Positions 44,062 to 53,516 of a DNA stretch of 64,000 nucleotides are shown here, piece by piece. The number at the start of each line of letters is the position of its first letter. The first letter of the stretch is position 1. The DNA comes from Bacillota bacterium. Its GTDB lineage: Bacteria; Bacillota; Clostridia; Oscillospirales; CAG-382. The notes under the pieces are model-generated. The model was given only the letters and a program-made list of their open reading frames with translations, was not told the DNA's origin and did not search any database. The DNA lies in contig JAKPGJ010000027.1 of NCBI GenBank assembly GCA_029550965.1, positions 1-64,000 of the forward strand, written 5' to 3'. The translations under genes were made by a program, and so were the position numbers.

Positions 44062-45714
44062 TCAGAAAGGTTTGGAATCCTTCAGCTCGACGATCTGGTT
44101 GAAGGTGTTTTCGCGTTTTGTGTCTTTGCAGAAGTAGCCTTTGCGCACAAACTGGAACTTCTCGCTCGGTTTTGCGTCCGCGAGCGCTTTCTCCAGCTTG
44201 CAGTTCTTATATATTTTGACGGAATCTTTGTTCAGATAGTCGTCATAGGTCTCGTTTTCCGCGATCGCGTTGGTGTTCTCGATATTGAACAGCTTGTCAT
44301 AGACGTAAACGTCGGCTTCGATGCAGTCCGATGCGGATACCCAGTGAATGGTGCCCTTAATCTTTCGGCCGTCCACGGGGTTTCCGCAGCCGCTCTCAAG
44401 GTCGGCGGTGCAGATGATTTCCCTGATGCTGCCGTCCTCGTTCCGAACAACGTCTTTGTACTTGATGATATAAGCGCCCATCAGGCGAACCTCGCCGTCT
44501 GGCTTGAGACGGAAGTATTTCGGGGGCGGGTTGAGCGAAAAATCCTCTGAATCAATATAGATTTCGCGCGTAAACGCCACCTTGCGTTTTCCGGCGCTCT
44601 CGTCGTTCGGATTGTTGGCGATTTCAAAGTATTCGGTTTTTCCTTCCGGATAATTCTCGACAATCACCTTGATCGGGTCCAAAACCGCGATTCTTCTGAG
44701 CGCTGTCCGGTTCAGTTCCTCGCGGATGCAGTGCTCCAACAGCGCGTAGTCCACAATCGAGTAGGTCTTTGCGACGCCGGCGCGCTCGACAAAATCGAAA
44801 ATCGCTTCCGGCGTGTATCCCCTGCGGCGCAAAGCTCTGAGCGTGGGCATTCTCGGGTCGTCCCAGCCGTCTACGACGCCGGTTTCGACCAGCTGGCGCA
44901 GATAGCGTTTGCTCATGACCGTGTTCGTCACGTTCAGTCTTGCGAACTCGTACTGATGCGGCTTGTGCTCGACCCCGATGTTGTCGATAACCCAGTCGTA
45001 CAGCGGGCGGTGGTTCTCGAACTCGATCGAGCACATCGAATGCGTGATGCCCTCGATCGCGTCCTGTATCGGATGCGCGAAATCATAAAGCGGATAGATG
45101 CACCACTTGTTTCCCTGCCGGTGGTGCTCCTTGTGCAGGATTCTGTAAATCGCCGGATCGCGCATGTTCATGTTCGGCGACGCCATGTCGATCTTGGCGC
45201 GCAGCGTGCAGTATCCGTCCGGAAACTCGCCGTTCTTCATACGCTCGAAGAGCTCTAAATTCTCTTCGACGCTCCGGTTGCGGTAGGGGCTTTCCCTTCC
45301 CGGCTCGGTCAGGGTTCCGCGGTATTCGCGCATTTCCTCGGGCGAAAGGTTACAGACGTACGCTTTTCCGTCTTTTATCAGCTTGACCGCATACTCGTAG
45401 CATTTGTCGAAATAATCGCTGCCGTAGCAGACCGCGTCCGGCTCCTCGCCGATGAGCCAGACGAGGTCCTCGTAAATGGACTGAACGAACTCGTCGTCCT
45501 CTTTGGAGGGGTTTGTGTCGTCATAGCGCAGGTTGAACCTGCCACCGTACTTTTTTGCGGCCATATAGTTGATGTATATTGCTTTTGCCGACCCGATATG
45601 GAGATAGCCGTTCGGCTCCGGCGGAAAACGGGTGCGGATTTCCTTTACTTTTCCGCTCTTCAGGTCGGATTCGATAATCTCGTACAAAAAGTTTGTCGCT
45701 TTGTTCTCTTCCAT
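44062..45714 (-). CDS. glnS: Glutamine--tRNA ligase
   Basis: A class I aminoacyl-tRNA synthetase of 550 residues that charges tRNA-Gln directly. It has RFPPEPNGYLHIGSAKAI (HIGH motif), NLRYDDTNPSKED, the GlnRS-type EYARLNVTNTVMSKRYL (KMSKS variant MSKRYL), and two C-terminal beta-barrel anticodon domains with MGAYIIKYKDVV. Many Clostridia lack GlnRS and use GatCAB, so this gene may have entered by transfer. It forms an operon with gltX 33 bases upstream. Confidence 0.96.
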   Translation of the reverse strand: MEENKATNFLYEIIESDLKSGKVKEIRTRFPPEPNGYLHIGSAKAIYINYMAAKKYGGRFNLRYDDTNPSKEDDEFVQSIYEDLVWLIGEEPDAVCYGSDYFDKCYEYAVKLIKDGKAYVCNLSPEEMREYRGTLTEPGRESPYRNRSVEENLELFERMKNGEFPDGYCTLRAKIDMASPNMNMRDPAIYRILHKEHHRQGNKWCIYPLYDFAHPIQDAIEGITHSMCSIEFENHRPLYDWVIDNIGVEHKPHQYEFARLNVTNTVMSKRYLRQLVETGVVDGWDDPRMPTLRALRRRGYTPEAIFDFVERAGVAKTYSIVDYALLEHCIREELNRTALRRIAVLDPIKVIVENYPEGKTEYFEIANNPNDESAGKRKVAFTREIYIDSEDFSLNPPPKYFRLKPDGEVRLMGAYIIKYKDVVRNEDGSIREIICTADLESGCGNPVDGRKIKGTIHWVSASDCIEADVYVYDKLFNIENTNAIAENETYDDYLNKDSVKIYKNCKLEKALADAKPSEKFQFVRKGYFCKDTKRENTFNQIVELKDSKPF

Positions 45715-45747
45715 AAAAAACCTCTTTTTTTATTTTACCCCGTATTT

Positions 45748-47385
45748 TTATAGCGTCGCGATATGTTTCTTCAATCTTCTTCGGCACTCGTCCTCGCCGA
45801 GAATCTGCATGACCGTGTAAAGGTCGGGCGCGTTCAGTCTTCCGGTTACCGCAAGGCGAATAAACATGCTCACGTCGCCGACATGGCCTTTCCAGCCGTC
45901 CGGGTTCTGCTTGAACTCTTTGACGTTGGGGCAAAACCCGGTTTCCTCCGCGATCTGCTTTACCTTCTCGAACCAGGCGTCCTTGTCGTCGGCATGGTTG
46001 TAAACCGCAAGGTACTTCTCAAGCACCGTTTTAATGTCCGCTTTGTCGAAATCGCCCTCCGGCTGGTCGGTGACCTTGAAATACTCCTTGAAGAAGAAGC
46101 CGATAAAGGGCTTGACCTCGTCCCATTTGCCGAAATCCTTGCGCGGCTTCGGTCCGCCTCTGCCGATGGACAGAATCGAAAGCGTGTAATCCGGGTCGCG
46201 CGTGATGACGTCGTGGAACTTCTTGTCGTGTTCCGCCGTCCATTTGGTCAGCCGGTCGTAAACCTCCTGCGCGCTCATGCGGGCGACGACATTCTTGCTG
46301 ACATCGTACAGCTTGACGGGGTCGAACAGACAGCCCGACGGGCTCATCTTTTTGATGGAGAACGGGAACACGCTGACCGGCGCGTCGGGGTTCGCTCTGC
46401 GCCAGTCCTCGAAGTTCGAGTTGAGCAGCGTCAGAACGTACTCGATAACCGCTTCCGGCGCGTATCCGTTCGTCAGGTAGGAGGTCAGCCCGGCGCCCTT
46501 ATCGCGCTTGGAGAGCTTCTTCTTCGCGTTTCCCTCCAGCCGCATCAGCTGTGCGATATGCATATACTTGGGCGGCTTGAACCCGAACGCGCCGAACAGC
46601 TGCAAATGATACGGCAGGCTGGGCAGCCACTCCTCGCCGCGGACGACGTGCGTGGTGCGCATCAGGTGGTCGTCCACAACGTGCGCAAGGTGGTAGTCCG
46701 GCATACCGTTGCTTTTCAGAAGGATATGGTCTATATCGTTTTCGGTAAGCTCGATGGCGCCGCGAACCAAATCGGTAAACTTTATTTTATTGTTTAGGCT
46801 GCCGTTGGATTTTAAGCGCAGGACGAACGGCATTCCGGCGTCGATTTTCGCTTTGATCTCGTCAAAAGTCAAATTTCTGCATTTCGCGTATTCGCCGTAA
46901 TAGCCGAAATTTATTTTCTTCGCCCGCTGCTGTCGGCGCATGCTGTCCAGTTCTTTTTTCGTGCAGAAGCAGGGATACGCCTTCCCTTCGGCGACCAGTT
47001 TTTTCGCAAACGTGCGGTAAATTTCTTTGCGTTCGCTTTGCCGGTAGGGACCGTAAGCGCCGCCCTTTACAATGCTTTCGTCAAATTCGATTCCGAACTG
47101 CTCAAAAGCCTTGATGATGTCCTTCTCGGCGCCCGCAACCTCGCGCTTTTCGTCGGTGTCTTCGATTCTCAGATAAAAGACGCCGCCGCTCTGCCGGGCC
47201 AAATATAAGTTGACCAGCACCGGGAAAAGCCCGCCGAAATGAACAAAACCCGTGGGGCTGGGCGCAAAGCGCGTAACCTTCGCTCCCTCCGGCAGATTGC
47301 GTTCCGGATAGAGCTGCTCGTAATAATCGGTTGTCTTTGTAACGTCGGGGAACAGCAGTTCCGCCAAAGCATTGTAATCCATCAT
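45748..47385 (-). CDS. gltX: Glutamate--tRNA ligase
   Basis: A class I synthetase of 545 residues. HIGH region RFAPSPTGFVHFGGLF, LRIEDTDEKREV, and KMSKS-type KKLSKRDKGA. The C-terminal helical anticodon domain is unlike that of the neighbouring GlnRS. It has an N-terminal extension (YNALAELLFPDVTKTTDYYEQLYP) before the HIGH motif that is seen in one clostridial GltX group. With a dedicated GlnRS next to it, this enzyme is probably discriminating. AGGTGAT precedes ATG 47385, and a perfect promoter lies upstream. Confidence 0.95.
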   Translation of the reverse strand: MMDYNALAELLFPDVTKTTDYYEQLYPERNLPEGAKVTRFAPSPTGFVHFGGLFPVLVNLYLARQSGGVFYLRIEDTDEKREVAGAEKDIIKAFEQFGIEFDESIVKGGAYGPYRQSERKEIYRTFAKKLVAEGKAYPCFCTKKELDSMRRQQRAKKINFGYYGEYAKCRNLTFDEIKAKIDAGMPFVLRLKSNGSLNNKIKFTDLVRGAIELTENDIDHILLKSNGMPDYHLAHVVDDHLMRTTHVVRGEEWLPSLPYHLQLFGAFGFKPPKYMHIAQLMRLEGNAKKKLSKRDKGAGLTSYLTNGYAPEAVIEYVLTLLNSNFEDWRRANPDAPVSVFPFSIKKMSPSGCLFDPVKLYDVSKNVVARMSAQEVYDRLTKWTAEHDKKFHDVITRDPDYTLSILSIGRGGPKPRKDFGKWDEVKPFIGFFFKEYFKVTDQPEGDFDKADIKTVLEKYLAVYNHADDKDAWFEKVKQIAEETGFCPNVKEFKQNPDGWKGHVGDVSMFIRLAVTGRLNAPDLYTVMQILGEDECRRRLKKHIATL

Positions 47386-47424
47386 TTTATCACCTGTGAT
47401 TTTACCTTTTTCATGAATCGTTTT

Positions 47425-47453
47425 ATTATATAATGAAAATATATAAATGTCAA
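47425..47453 (-). promoter_or_regulatory. Promoter of the gltX-glnS operon
   Basis: Consensus on the minus strand: TTGACA (47453-47448), 17 bases, TATAAT (47430-47425). Confidence 0.85.
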
Positions 47454-47466
47454 CTTGCGAAAGGCT

Positions 47467-47495
47467 GTTGACAAGGGAAGAAAACTATGTTAGAA
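47467..47495 (+). promoter_or_regulatory. Promoter of the Mn riboswitch transcript
   Basis: TTGACA (47467-47472), 17 bases, TAGAAT (47490-47495) with extended TGT. It lies back-to-back with the gltX promoter. Confidence 0.8.
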
Positions 47496-47542
47496 TAAAA
47501 ATACAAATCAATAGCGTATATGAATAATAATTTATTCATGTG

Positions 47543-47686
47543 AAAGGGAGTAGCTTACACAGCTTTTTTCGCTGTGCAGGGCTGGCCGTCAAGACAATAC
47601 GAAAAACGCGTATTCGGTCAAACCTATACGATGTAAGTATTAAGCAAGACTTTTACAGTATTAAAAACTGTAAGGGTCTTTTTATT
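47543..47686 (+). ncRNA. yybP-ykoY (Mn2+) riboswitch with terminator
   Basis: Shows the conserved core AAAGGGAGTAGCTT, a hairpin ACAGC/GCTGT, GGGCTGGCCGTCAAGAC, a second arm ATACG.../CGTAT with CGGTCAAACCTA, and the closing AAGCAAGAC. The expression platform is AGACTTTTACAGT, a loop, ACTGTAAGGGTCT and a T run. In this class Mn2+ binding prevents the terminator, so the gene is turned on by manganese. It lies about 130 bases before the P-type ATPase gene. Confidence 0.92.
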
Positions 47687-47813
47687 ATCTGCCAAAACGG
47701 CGTGGTATTAAATCGCGCAATCTACAAATGATACGGTTATATTCATTCGTAAAAAAAATTATCAACATACATTTGGGTAACCGCCCGAAAAAAGCATACT
47801 GACGGAGGGAAAA

Positions 47814-50441
47814 ATGAAGTATTATCTCGACGAAGAAAAAAGCGTGCTTGAAGCGCTGAAAACCGACGAAAAAGGACTTTCGTCCGCGGAAGCGGCGGAA
47901 CGGCTTGCCAGAAATGGTGCGAACAAGCTGACCGACCCGCCGAGGGTTTCGATGTTCAGCCGTTTTATAAAACAGCTGGCAGACCCGATGATTATGATTC
48001 TGCTTGCCGCCGCGCTGATCTCGGGGATTACCTCGTTTTACGCCGGTGAATCGTACGCCGACGTATTCATTATTCTCTTTGTTGTTGTATTGAATTCAAT
48101 CCTCGGCGTCATCCAGGAAAGCAAAGCCGAAAAAGCGATTGAAGCGCTCAAGGAAATGACAAAATCCACCTGCCGCGTGCGGCGCGACGGCGAGGTTAAA
48201 ATCATAAAGAGCGAAGAGCTGGTCGTCGGCGATATTATTCTGCTCGAAGCCGGCGACGCCGTCCCCGCCGACGCAAGGCTGATTGAAGCGGTTTCGCTGA
48301 AAGCCGAAGAGGCGGCGCTGACCGGCGAATCGGTTCCGGTTACCAAGACGAGCGAAGTTCTTTCATCAAGCGGCGAAGACATCCCGCTCGGCGACCGCAA
48401 GAACATGGTCTATATGGGCAGCTCGATCGTATACGGAAGAGGAACCGCCGTCGTTACCGGAACCGGCATGAACACCGAAATGGGCAAAATCGCCGACGCT
48501 TTGAACCAGGCGAAGGAAGAGAAAACGCCGCTGCAGCTGAAACTGGCGCAGTTAAGCAAAATCTTAACATATCTCGTGCTCGGCATCTGCGCGTTCATCT
48601 TTGGTTTCGGCGTCCTCAAAGCGGGCAGCTTTGAAGGTCAGGTTCTGCTCGACACCTTCATGGTTGCGGTGTCGCTCGCGGTCGCGGCCATTCCGGAGGG
48701 CCTGAGCGCGGTTGTGACCATTGTTTTGTCCATCGGCGTTTCGAAAATGGCAAAGCGCAAAGCGGTTATCCGGAAGCTGACCGCCGTCGAAACCCTCGGC
48801 TGCACGCAGGTTATCTGCTCGGACAAGACCGGAACCCTTACCCTGAGCAAAATGACGGTTGTCGAGCACGATTCGGACAGCGTCGAACTGCTCGCCACGG
48901 CGATGTCGCTTTGCACCGACGCAAGTATCGACAAAGACGGCAATATCACCGGCGAGCCGACCGAAGCGGCGCTGGTCGCGTTCGCGCTTAAAAACAATTT
49001 AAACAAAAACGACCTGCAGAACGCATTCCCCCGCGTGGGCGAAGCGCCTTTCGACTCGATGCGCAAGATGATGTCCACGGTGCACAAATATAACGACAAG
49101 TTTATTCAGTACACGAAGGGCGCGCCCGACGAGGTGCTCAAGAAATGTACCCGGATTTACAAAAACGGGCAGACCGTCGAACTGACGCAGGCGCACCGGG
49201 ACGAAATCCTCGCGAAAAACAAGGAAATGGCGGACAAAGCCTTGCGCGTGCTCGCGGCCGCATATAAGATATACGATGCTCTTCCCGCTTCTTTCGAGCC
49301 GGAAGCGCTGGAAAACGAGCTGGTATTCATCGGGCTCGCGGGCATGATCGACCCCGTTCGCTCCGAGGTGAAGGACGCGGTCGCTGAGTGCCGGCTGGCC
49401 GGCATCCGTCCGGTGATGATTACCGGCGACCACATCGACACCGCAGTCGCGATCGGCAAAGAGCTGGGCATTATCACCGACCGCGCGCAGGCGATTACCG
49501 GTGCCCAGCTTGACAAAATCAGCGACGAACAGTTCGAAAAGGACATCGAAAAATACTCGGTTTACGCAAGGGTTCAGCCCGAACACAAGGTCAGAATCGT
49601 CAAAGCCTGGAAAGCGAAGGGCATGGTTACGGCGATGACCGGCGACGGCGTCAACGACGCACCCTCGATTAAGAGCGCCGACATCGGCGTCGGAATGGGC
49701 ATCACCGGCACGGACGTTACCAAGAACGTAGCCGATATGATTCTCAGCGACGACAATTTCGCGACAATCGTCGCCGCAGTAGAGGAAGGCAGACGGATTT
49801 ACGACAACGTCAAAAAAGCCATCCAGTTCCTGCTTTCTTCCAACTTAAGCGAGGTTATCAGCATCTTTATCGCGACCGTGCTCGGATTTACCATCCTTGA
49901 GCCTGTCCATATCCTGTGGATCAACCTGATTACCGACAGCATCCCCGCGCTGGCGCTCGGGCTGGAAGCAGCCGAGCCGGACATCATGCGCCGCAAGCCG
50001 CGCAGAAAGGACGAGGGCGTTTTCTCCGGCGGCGTAGGTTTCGGCGTTCTGTATCAGGGCGTTATGGTTTCGATTCTCACGCTTGCCGCCTACCTGATCG
50101 GGCATTACATGGAATCCGGCGTCTGGGAGTTCGTGACCAGCCGCGACGGCATCACGATGGCGTTCCTGACCATGTCCATGGCGGAAATCTTCCACTCGTT
50201 CAACATGCGCTCGCAAAAGAACTCCGTGTTTAGTCTCAAAACCCACAACAAGTATCTGTACGGCGGCATGCTTCTGTCGCTGATTCTGACCGCCGCGGTC
50301 ATATACGTACCCTTCCTTTCGGAAATGTTCCATTTCGAATCCATCTCGTTTGCGGAATACATGGTTTCCATGCTGCTGGCGGTAACCGTCATTCCGATCG
50401 TCGAGATCGTCAAGTTTATTCAGAGAAAGCGCGCAAAATAG
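47814..50441 (+). CDS. P-type cation ATPase (Ca2+/Mn2+ exporter type)
   Basis: A P2-type ATPase of 875 residues, PMR1/SERCA-like. N-terminal cation ATPase domain (LSSAEAAERLARNGANKL), actuator TGES in AALTGESVPVTK, phosphorylation site CSDKTGTLTL, hinge MITGDHIDTA and TGDGVNDAPSIK, and ten helices. Helix 4 has AAIPEGLSAVVT and helix 6 WINLITDSIPALALGLE, the layout of Ca2+/Mn2+ pumps (site II-type, PEGL). The manganese riboswitch ahead of it points to Mn2+ export. GGAGGG precedes ATG 47814. Confidence 0.95.
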   Translation: MKYYLDEEKSVLEALKTDEKGLSSAEAAERLARNGANKLTDPPRVSMFSRFIKQLADPMIMILLAAALISGITSFYAGESYADVFIILFVVVLNSILGVIQESKAEKAIEALKEMTKSTCRVRRDGEVKIIKSEELVVGDIILLEAGDAVPADARLIEAVSLKAEEAALTGESVPVTKTSEVLSSSGEDIPLGDRKNMVYMGSSIVYGRGTAVVTGTGMNTEMGKIADALNQAKEEKTPLQLKLAQLSKILTYLVLGICAFIFGFGVLKAGSFEGQVLLDTFMVAVSLAVAAIPEGLSAVVTIVLSIGVSKMAKRKAVIRKLTAVETLGCTQVICSDKTGTLTLSKMTVVEHDSDSVELLATAMSLCTDASIDKDGNITGEPTEAALVAFALKNNLNKNDLQNAFPRVGEAPFDSMRKMMSTVHKYNDKFIQYTKGAPDEVLKKCTRIYKNGQTVELTQAHRDEILAKNKEMADKALRVLAAAYKIYDALPASFEPEALENELVFIGLAGMIDPVRSEVKDAVAECRLAGIRPVMITGDHIDTAVAIGKELGIITDRAQAITGAQLDKISDEQFEKDIEKYSVYARVQPEHKVRIVKAWKAKGMVTAMTGDGVNDAPSIKSADIGVGMGITGTDVTKNVADMILSDDNFATIVAAVEEGRRIYDNVKKAIQFLLSSNLSEVISIFIATVLGFTILEPVHILWINLITDSIPALALGLEAAEPDIMRRKPRRKDEGVFSGGVGFGVLYQGVMVSILTLAAYLIGHYMESGVWEFVTSRDGITMAFLTMSMAEIFHSFNMRSQKNSVFSLKTHNKYLYGGMLLSLILTAAVIYVPFLSEMFHFESISFAEYMVSMLLAVTVIPIVEIVKFIQRKRAK

Positions 50442-50458
50442 GAAAAAAACTAAAGAAA

Positions 50459-50492
50459 AAGCCGAATGCCGAAACAGGTATTCGGCTTTTTT
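50459..50492 (+). terminator. Intrinsic terminator after the P-type ATPase gene
   Basis: AAGCCGAAT, a 12-base loop, ATTCGGCTT and T run. Confidence 0.88.
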
Positions 50493-50493
50493 A

Positions 50494-50520
50494 TTGACAT
50501 TCGACTTTTTTTGTATTAAT
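50494..50520 (+). promoter_or_regulatory. Possible promoter of the DUF692-like gene
   Basis: A perfect TTGACA (50494-50499) starts in the T run of the preceding terminator. The -10 is less clear (TATTAA at 50514 or TAATCT at 50517). Confidence 0.5.
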
Positions 50521-50542
50521 CTGGTTCTATCGGAGGTTCAAA

Positions 50543-51400
50543 ATGAAAATTGCATGCAATTACTTTCCTGAAACCGAGGAACTGGTGGACGAGAACAGAA
50601 TCGACATCGACTACTTCAAGTATCCCGCGCTCAGCAGTCAAATGCGCATTTTCGAAGCCGGCAGAGAAAAGGAACGGGAAGCGTTTTTTACAAGACTGAA
50701 AAGCAAAAAGCCGGTTCTGCTGCACGGGCTATACCCCGCCCCGCACGACCTGGCTTCTCCAAACTTTATCAAAGACTTTGATTTTCAAACCGTAGACGAA
50801 CTGCTTGGCATCACCGAAACGCCCGGCATTTCTTTGCACCCGATGCTGCGGCATGCGGATCCTTCGCGCGATTCAAGAGAATTCATTAACACGATCAAAA
50901 ACAATATCCTGTTCTTAAAACAGCGGTACGCGCATCTTGATTTTATTTCCGTCGAGAATCTTGACAGCTTCAAATACGGCTGCCTGATAGAGCCGGAGGT
51001 CATCTATGAGATTATTTGCGATACCGGCTGCAGCTTTTTGCTGGACGTCAGCCACGCCGTATGCGCCGCCAGATGCCGCAATGAAGACGTGCGGGAATAT
51101 ATCTACAAACTGCCGCTTCACAGGGTTTACGAAATCCATCTGAACGGCTGGATTATCAAAGACGGCGGAATCATGTGCCACACGAAGATCAACGAGGAAG
51201 GATATGCGATTCTGACCGAACTGCTCGCGCGGTGCCGACCCGAAATTATCACGATTGAATACGGGCGGGACAACGACAGGCTCAGCGCCGGCGTTCCGGT
51301 TTTGTCGCCGGACAAGGTCAACGAAGCAGCAAAATCGGAAATCGAAGAACAGGCGTTAAGAATTCAAAGTATTGTAAAAAGTCCTATAAAAAATAAATAA
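50543..51400 (+). CDS. DUF692-like (MbnB/TglH-type) putative metalloenzyme
   Basis: A 285-residue TIM-barrel protein whose motif series matches DUF692 and its multinuclear iron enzymes, which modify cysteines of ribosomal peptides. Likely ligands are His61 (LLHGLY), His99 (SLHPML), Glu138 (SVENLD), Asp168 and His171 (LLDVSHA), His199 (EIHLNGW), His213 (CHTKI) and Glu239 (ITIEYGR). In classical members the LDVNN segment has Asn where His171 stands. No precursor peptide or partner protein (MbnC, TglI) is beside it, so it is an orphan; a xylose-isomerase-like sugar enzyme is the alternative. GGAGG precedes the ATG. Confidence 0.65.
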   Translation: MKIACNYFPETEELVDENRIDIDYFKYPALSSQMRIFEAGREKEREAFFTRLKSKKPVLLHGLYPAPHDLASPNFIKDFDFQTVDELLGITETPGISLHPMLRHADPSRDSREFINTIKNNILFLKQRYAHLDFISVENLDSFKYGCLIEPEVIYEIICDTGCSFLLDVSHAVCAARCRNEDVREYIYKLPLHRVYEIHLNGWIIKDGGIMCHTKINEEGYAILTELLARCRPEIITIEYGRDNDRLSAGVPVLSPDKVNEAAKSEIEEQALRIQSIVKSPIKNK

Positions 51401-51428
51401 CGGGCAGCGGATGCTGCCCGTTCTGTTC
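51399..51428 (+). terminator. Hairpin between the DUF692-like gene and ftsZ
   Basis: AACGGGCAGC, loop GGAT, GCTGCCCGTT, then a T-rich tail on both strands. It may end both convergent transcripts. Confidence 0.75.
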
Positions 51429-51436
51429 TATTCTGC

Positions 51437-52558
51437 TTATCGGTTGGAGCTTCTACCTCTGTTGAGCATTTCGATGATGTTGTTAATCTCGTCGTCAGAG
51501 GTAACATCGGAAGCGTCGTTCTTGCCTTCGACTTTGCTGTCCAGTTTACCCGCGTGCGCAGCCTGCGCGGCCTGCATCTGTCTCTTCGCGTCTGCGGACT
51601 TCTTGTTGGAGTCGAAGCCCGTCGCGATAAGGGTAATCTTCATCTCGTCCTCAAGGTTCGGGTCAAACGCAGCGCCGAAGATAATCGTCGCGTCGGGATG
51701 CGCTTCCTCCGTAATCATATTGACAGCATTGTCAATCTCATCAAGACCAATATCCGGCGACGCGAAAATATTGACGATAATACCCTTCGCGCCGCTGATG
51801 TTTGTCTCAAGCAGCGGGCTGGACATAGCCATCTTTGCTGCCTGTTCCGCTTTGTCCTTGCCCTTTGCCTGACCGACGCCCATGTGCGCAAGTCCGGCAT
51901 TCTGCATAACTGCGGATACATCGGCGAAGTCCAGGTTGATAACGCCTTCGACCGTAATCAGCTCGCATATGCTCTGAACGCCTTTGCGCAGAACGTCGTC
52001 CGCTTCCTGGAAGGCGTTGAGGAAGGTGATTTTTTTATCTGTAAGGAGTTTTAATCTCTCGTTCGGGATAACGATAAGTGAGTCGACAAATTCGGAGAGC
52101 TTGGCAATTCCGGCTTCGGCTTGCTGCATTCTCTTTTTGCCCTCAAAGAGGAAAGGCTTCGTAACGATAGCGACCGTAAGAATATCAAGCTGCTTTGCAA
52201 TACGCGCGACGACAGGAGCAGCGCCGGTTCCGGTTCCGCCGCCCATGCCAGCGGTGATGAAAACCATATCTGCGCCCTTGAGCGCGTTGGTAATCTCTTC
52301 GATGGACTCGTCAGCAGCTTTTTCGCCCAGTTCGGGATTCGAGCCTGCGCCGTGTCCTTTTGTAATTCTCTCGCCGATCGGTATTTTAACGGGAGCGCTG
52401 GATTTTACGAGTACCTGACTGTCCGTATTAATATTTATAAACTCCACATCCGGCAAATTAAAGGAAGCGATCATTCTATTTACTGCGTTGCCACCGCCGC
52501 CGCCGATGCCAACAACCTTAATGACAACCTTATTGGTGTTTTCGTAAACATTAGCCAT
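51437..52558 (-). CDS. ftsZ: Cell division protein FtsZ
   Basis: The tubulin-like GTPase that builds the division ring, 373 residues. [10 protein letters not shown], the tubulin signature [20 protein letters not shown] for the T7 loop, and the C-terminal tail peptide IIEMLNR with Arg-rich end that binds membrane anchors. It is the last gene of the dcw cluster and has its own promoter. No ftsA precedes it; SepF or another anchor must serve elsewhere. GGAGG before the ATG. Confidence 0.97.
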   Translation of the reverse strand: MANVYENTNKVVIKVVGIGGGGGNAVNRMIASFNLPDVEFININTDSQVLVKSSAPVKIPIGERITKGHGAGSNPELGEKAADESIEEITNALKGADMVFITAGMGGGTGTGAAPVVARIAKQLDILTVAIVTKPFLFEGKKRMQQAEAGIAKLSEFVDSLIVIPNERLKLLTDKKITFLNAFQEADDVLRKGVQSICELITVEGVINLDFADVSAVMQNAGLAHMGVGQAKGKDKAEQAAKMAMSSPLLETNISGAKGIIVNIFASPDIGLDEIDNAVNMITEEAHPDATIIFGAAFDPNLEDEMKITLIATGFDSNKKSADAKRQMQAAQAAHAGKLDSKVEGKNDASDVTSDDEINNIIEMLNRGRSSNR

Positions 52559-52605
52559 TTATACAACCTCCGAATTTTTTGTCACTTTATACTTTCATAC
52601 CTTAT

Positions 52606-52634
52606 ATAATAATATGTTTTTCCCAATAAAGCAA
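52606..52634 (-). promoter_or_regulatory. Promoter of ftsZ
   Basis: On the minus strand TTGCTT (52634-52629), 17 bases, TATTAT (52611-52606). Confidence 0.6.
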
Positions 52635-52676
52635 GTGTTTTTTTTATTTTTTTGCTTAAATTGTCAAAATTTATAA

Positions 52677-53465
52677 TCAAAATAACGCCACAGTGGCTTC
52701 CCGATAGTCCGAAACGTCAATTTTTCCCTTATCCTCCGCGTCCAGGCGCTGCAGAATGCCGATGAAAAACCGGATTTTGATGTCGGCGTAATCCATATCG
52801 CCCAGGTAAACCAAAAACCTGTCTCTGTACTGCAGCGTGATGTCGAACCGGCTGACGATATCGATCATGCGGATATCTTTTTCAATGCCGTTTTCGCAAA
52901 GATGATCGTACAGCTCGGTGATCGCGTTATACGATCTTGTGTCCACGAAGCTCGCCGTTTCGCCCACGATGCAGCGGAGGACCGTGCTCGCCTTCAGCTC
53001 GATGACGTCCGGCGGAAGCATAGACTTGTCCTTAAAGTGGTCGAGCACGCGCAGCTTGCCGGACAAGAGATAATAATCGTTCCCGATGTTGAGATACATC
53101 GCCGGTTCGGCTTCCGTGATTTCGATGTTCAACGTGGAGGGAATCGTGCGGGTCACGCGGACGTCGCCGATATACGGAAGCTCTTTTTTTATCTTCAGCT
53201 CTACGTCCTCCGCTTTAAAGCTGTACAGATTGCTGTTTATTTTAACGGGCAGTACGGCGGCGATCTCTTCATTTGAATATCGGGCGTTGCCGGTGACGTT
53301 GATGGTTCTGACCTTAAAAAAGACAGCGAACGCCGCCAGCAGGAACACTGCCGTGACGATTAAAAACAGACCGGTATAAAATACGATTCTTCGAACACGC
53401 TTTTTATAACGCTGGCTCTGAAGAACCTCCATCGTAATGGTTCTTCGTTTGAAGACCTGCTCCAT
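52677..53465 (-). CDS. ftsQ: Cell division protein FtsQ/DivIB
   Basis: A bitopic membrane protein of 262 residues. A basic cytoplasmic tail, one helix near residues 28-50, a POTRA domain beginning VRTINVTGNARYSNEEIAAVLPV, and the beta domain with ELPYIGDVRVTRTIPSTLNIEITEAEPAMYL. It forms the FtsQ-L-B (DivIB-FtsL-DivIC) complex that activates septal wall synthesis. It lies between murG and ftsZ, as in other Bacillota. Confidence 0.93.
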   Translation of the reverse strand: MEQVFKRRTITMEVLQSQRYKKRVRRIVFYTGLFLIVTAVFLLAAFAVFFKVRTINVTGNARYSNEEIAAVLPVKINSNLYSFKAEDVELKIKKELPYIGDVRVTRTIPSTLNIEITEAEPAMYLNIGNDYYLLSGKLRVLDHFKDKSMLPPDVIELKASTVLRCIVGETASFVDTRSYNAITELYDHLCENGIEKDIRMIDIVSRFDITLQYRDRFLVYLGDMDYADIKIRFFIGILQRLDAEDKGKIDVSDYREATVALF

Positions 53466-53516
53466 GTTTCCCTATCCTTAACCTTTTTATGTCAATATCC
53501 GTTCTGTCTTTTTTGC

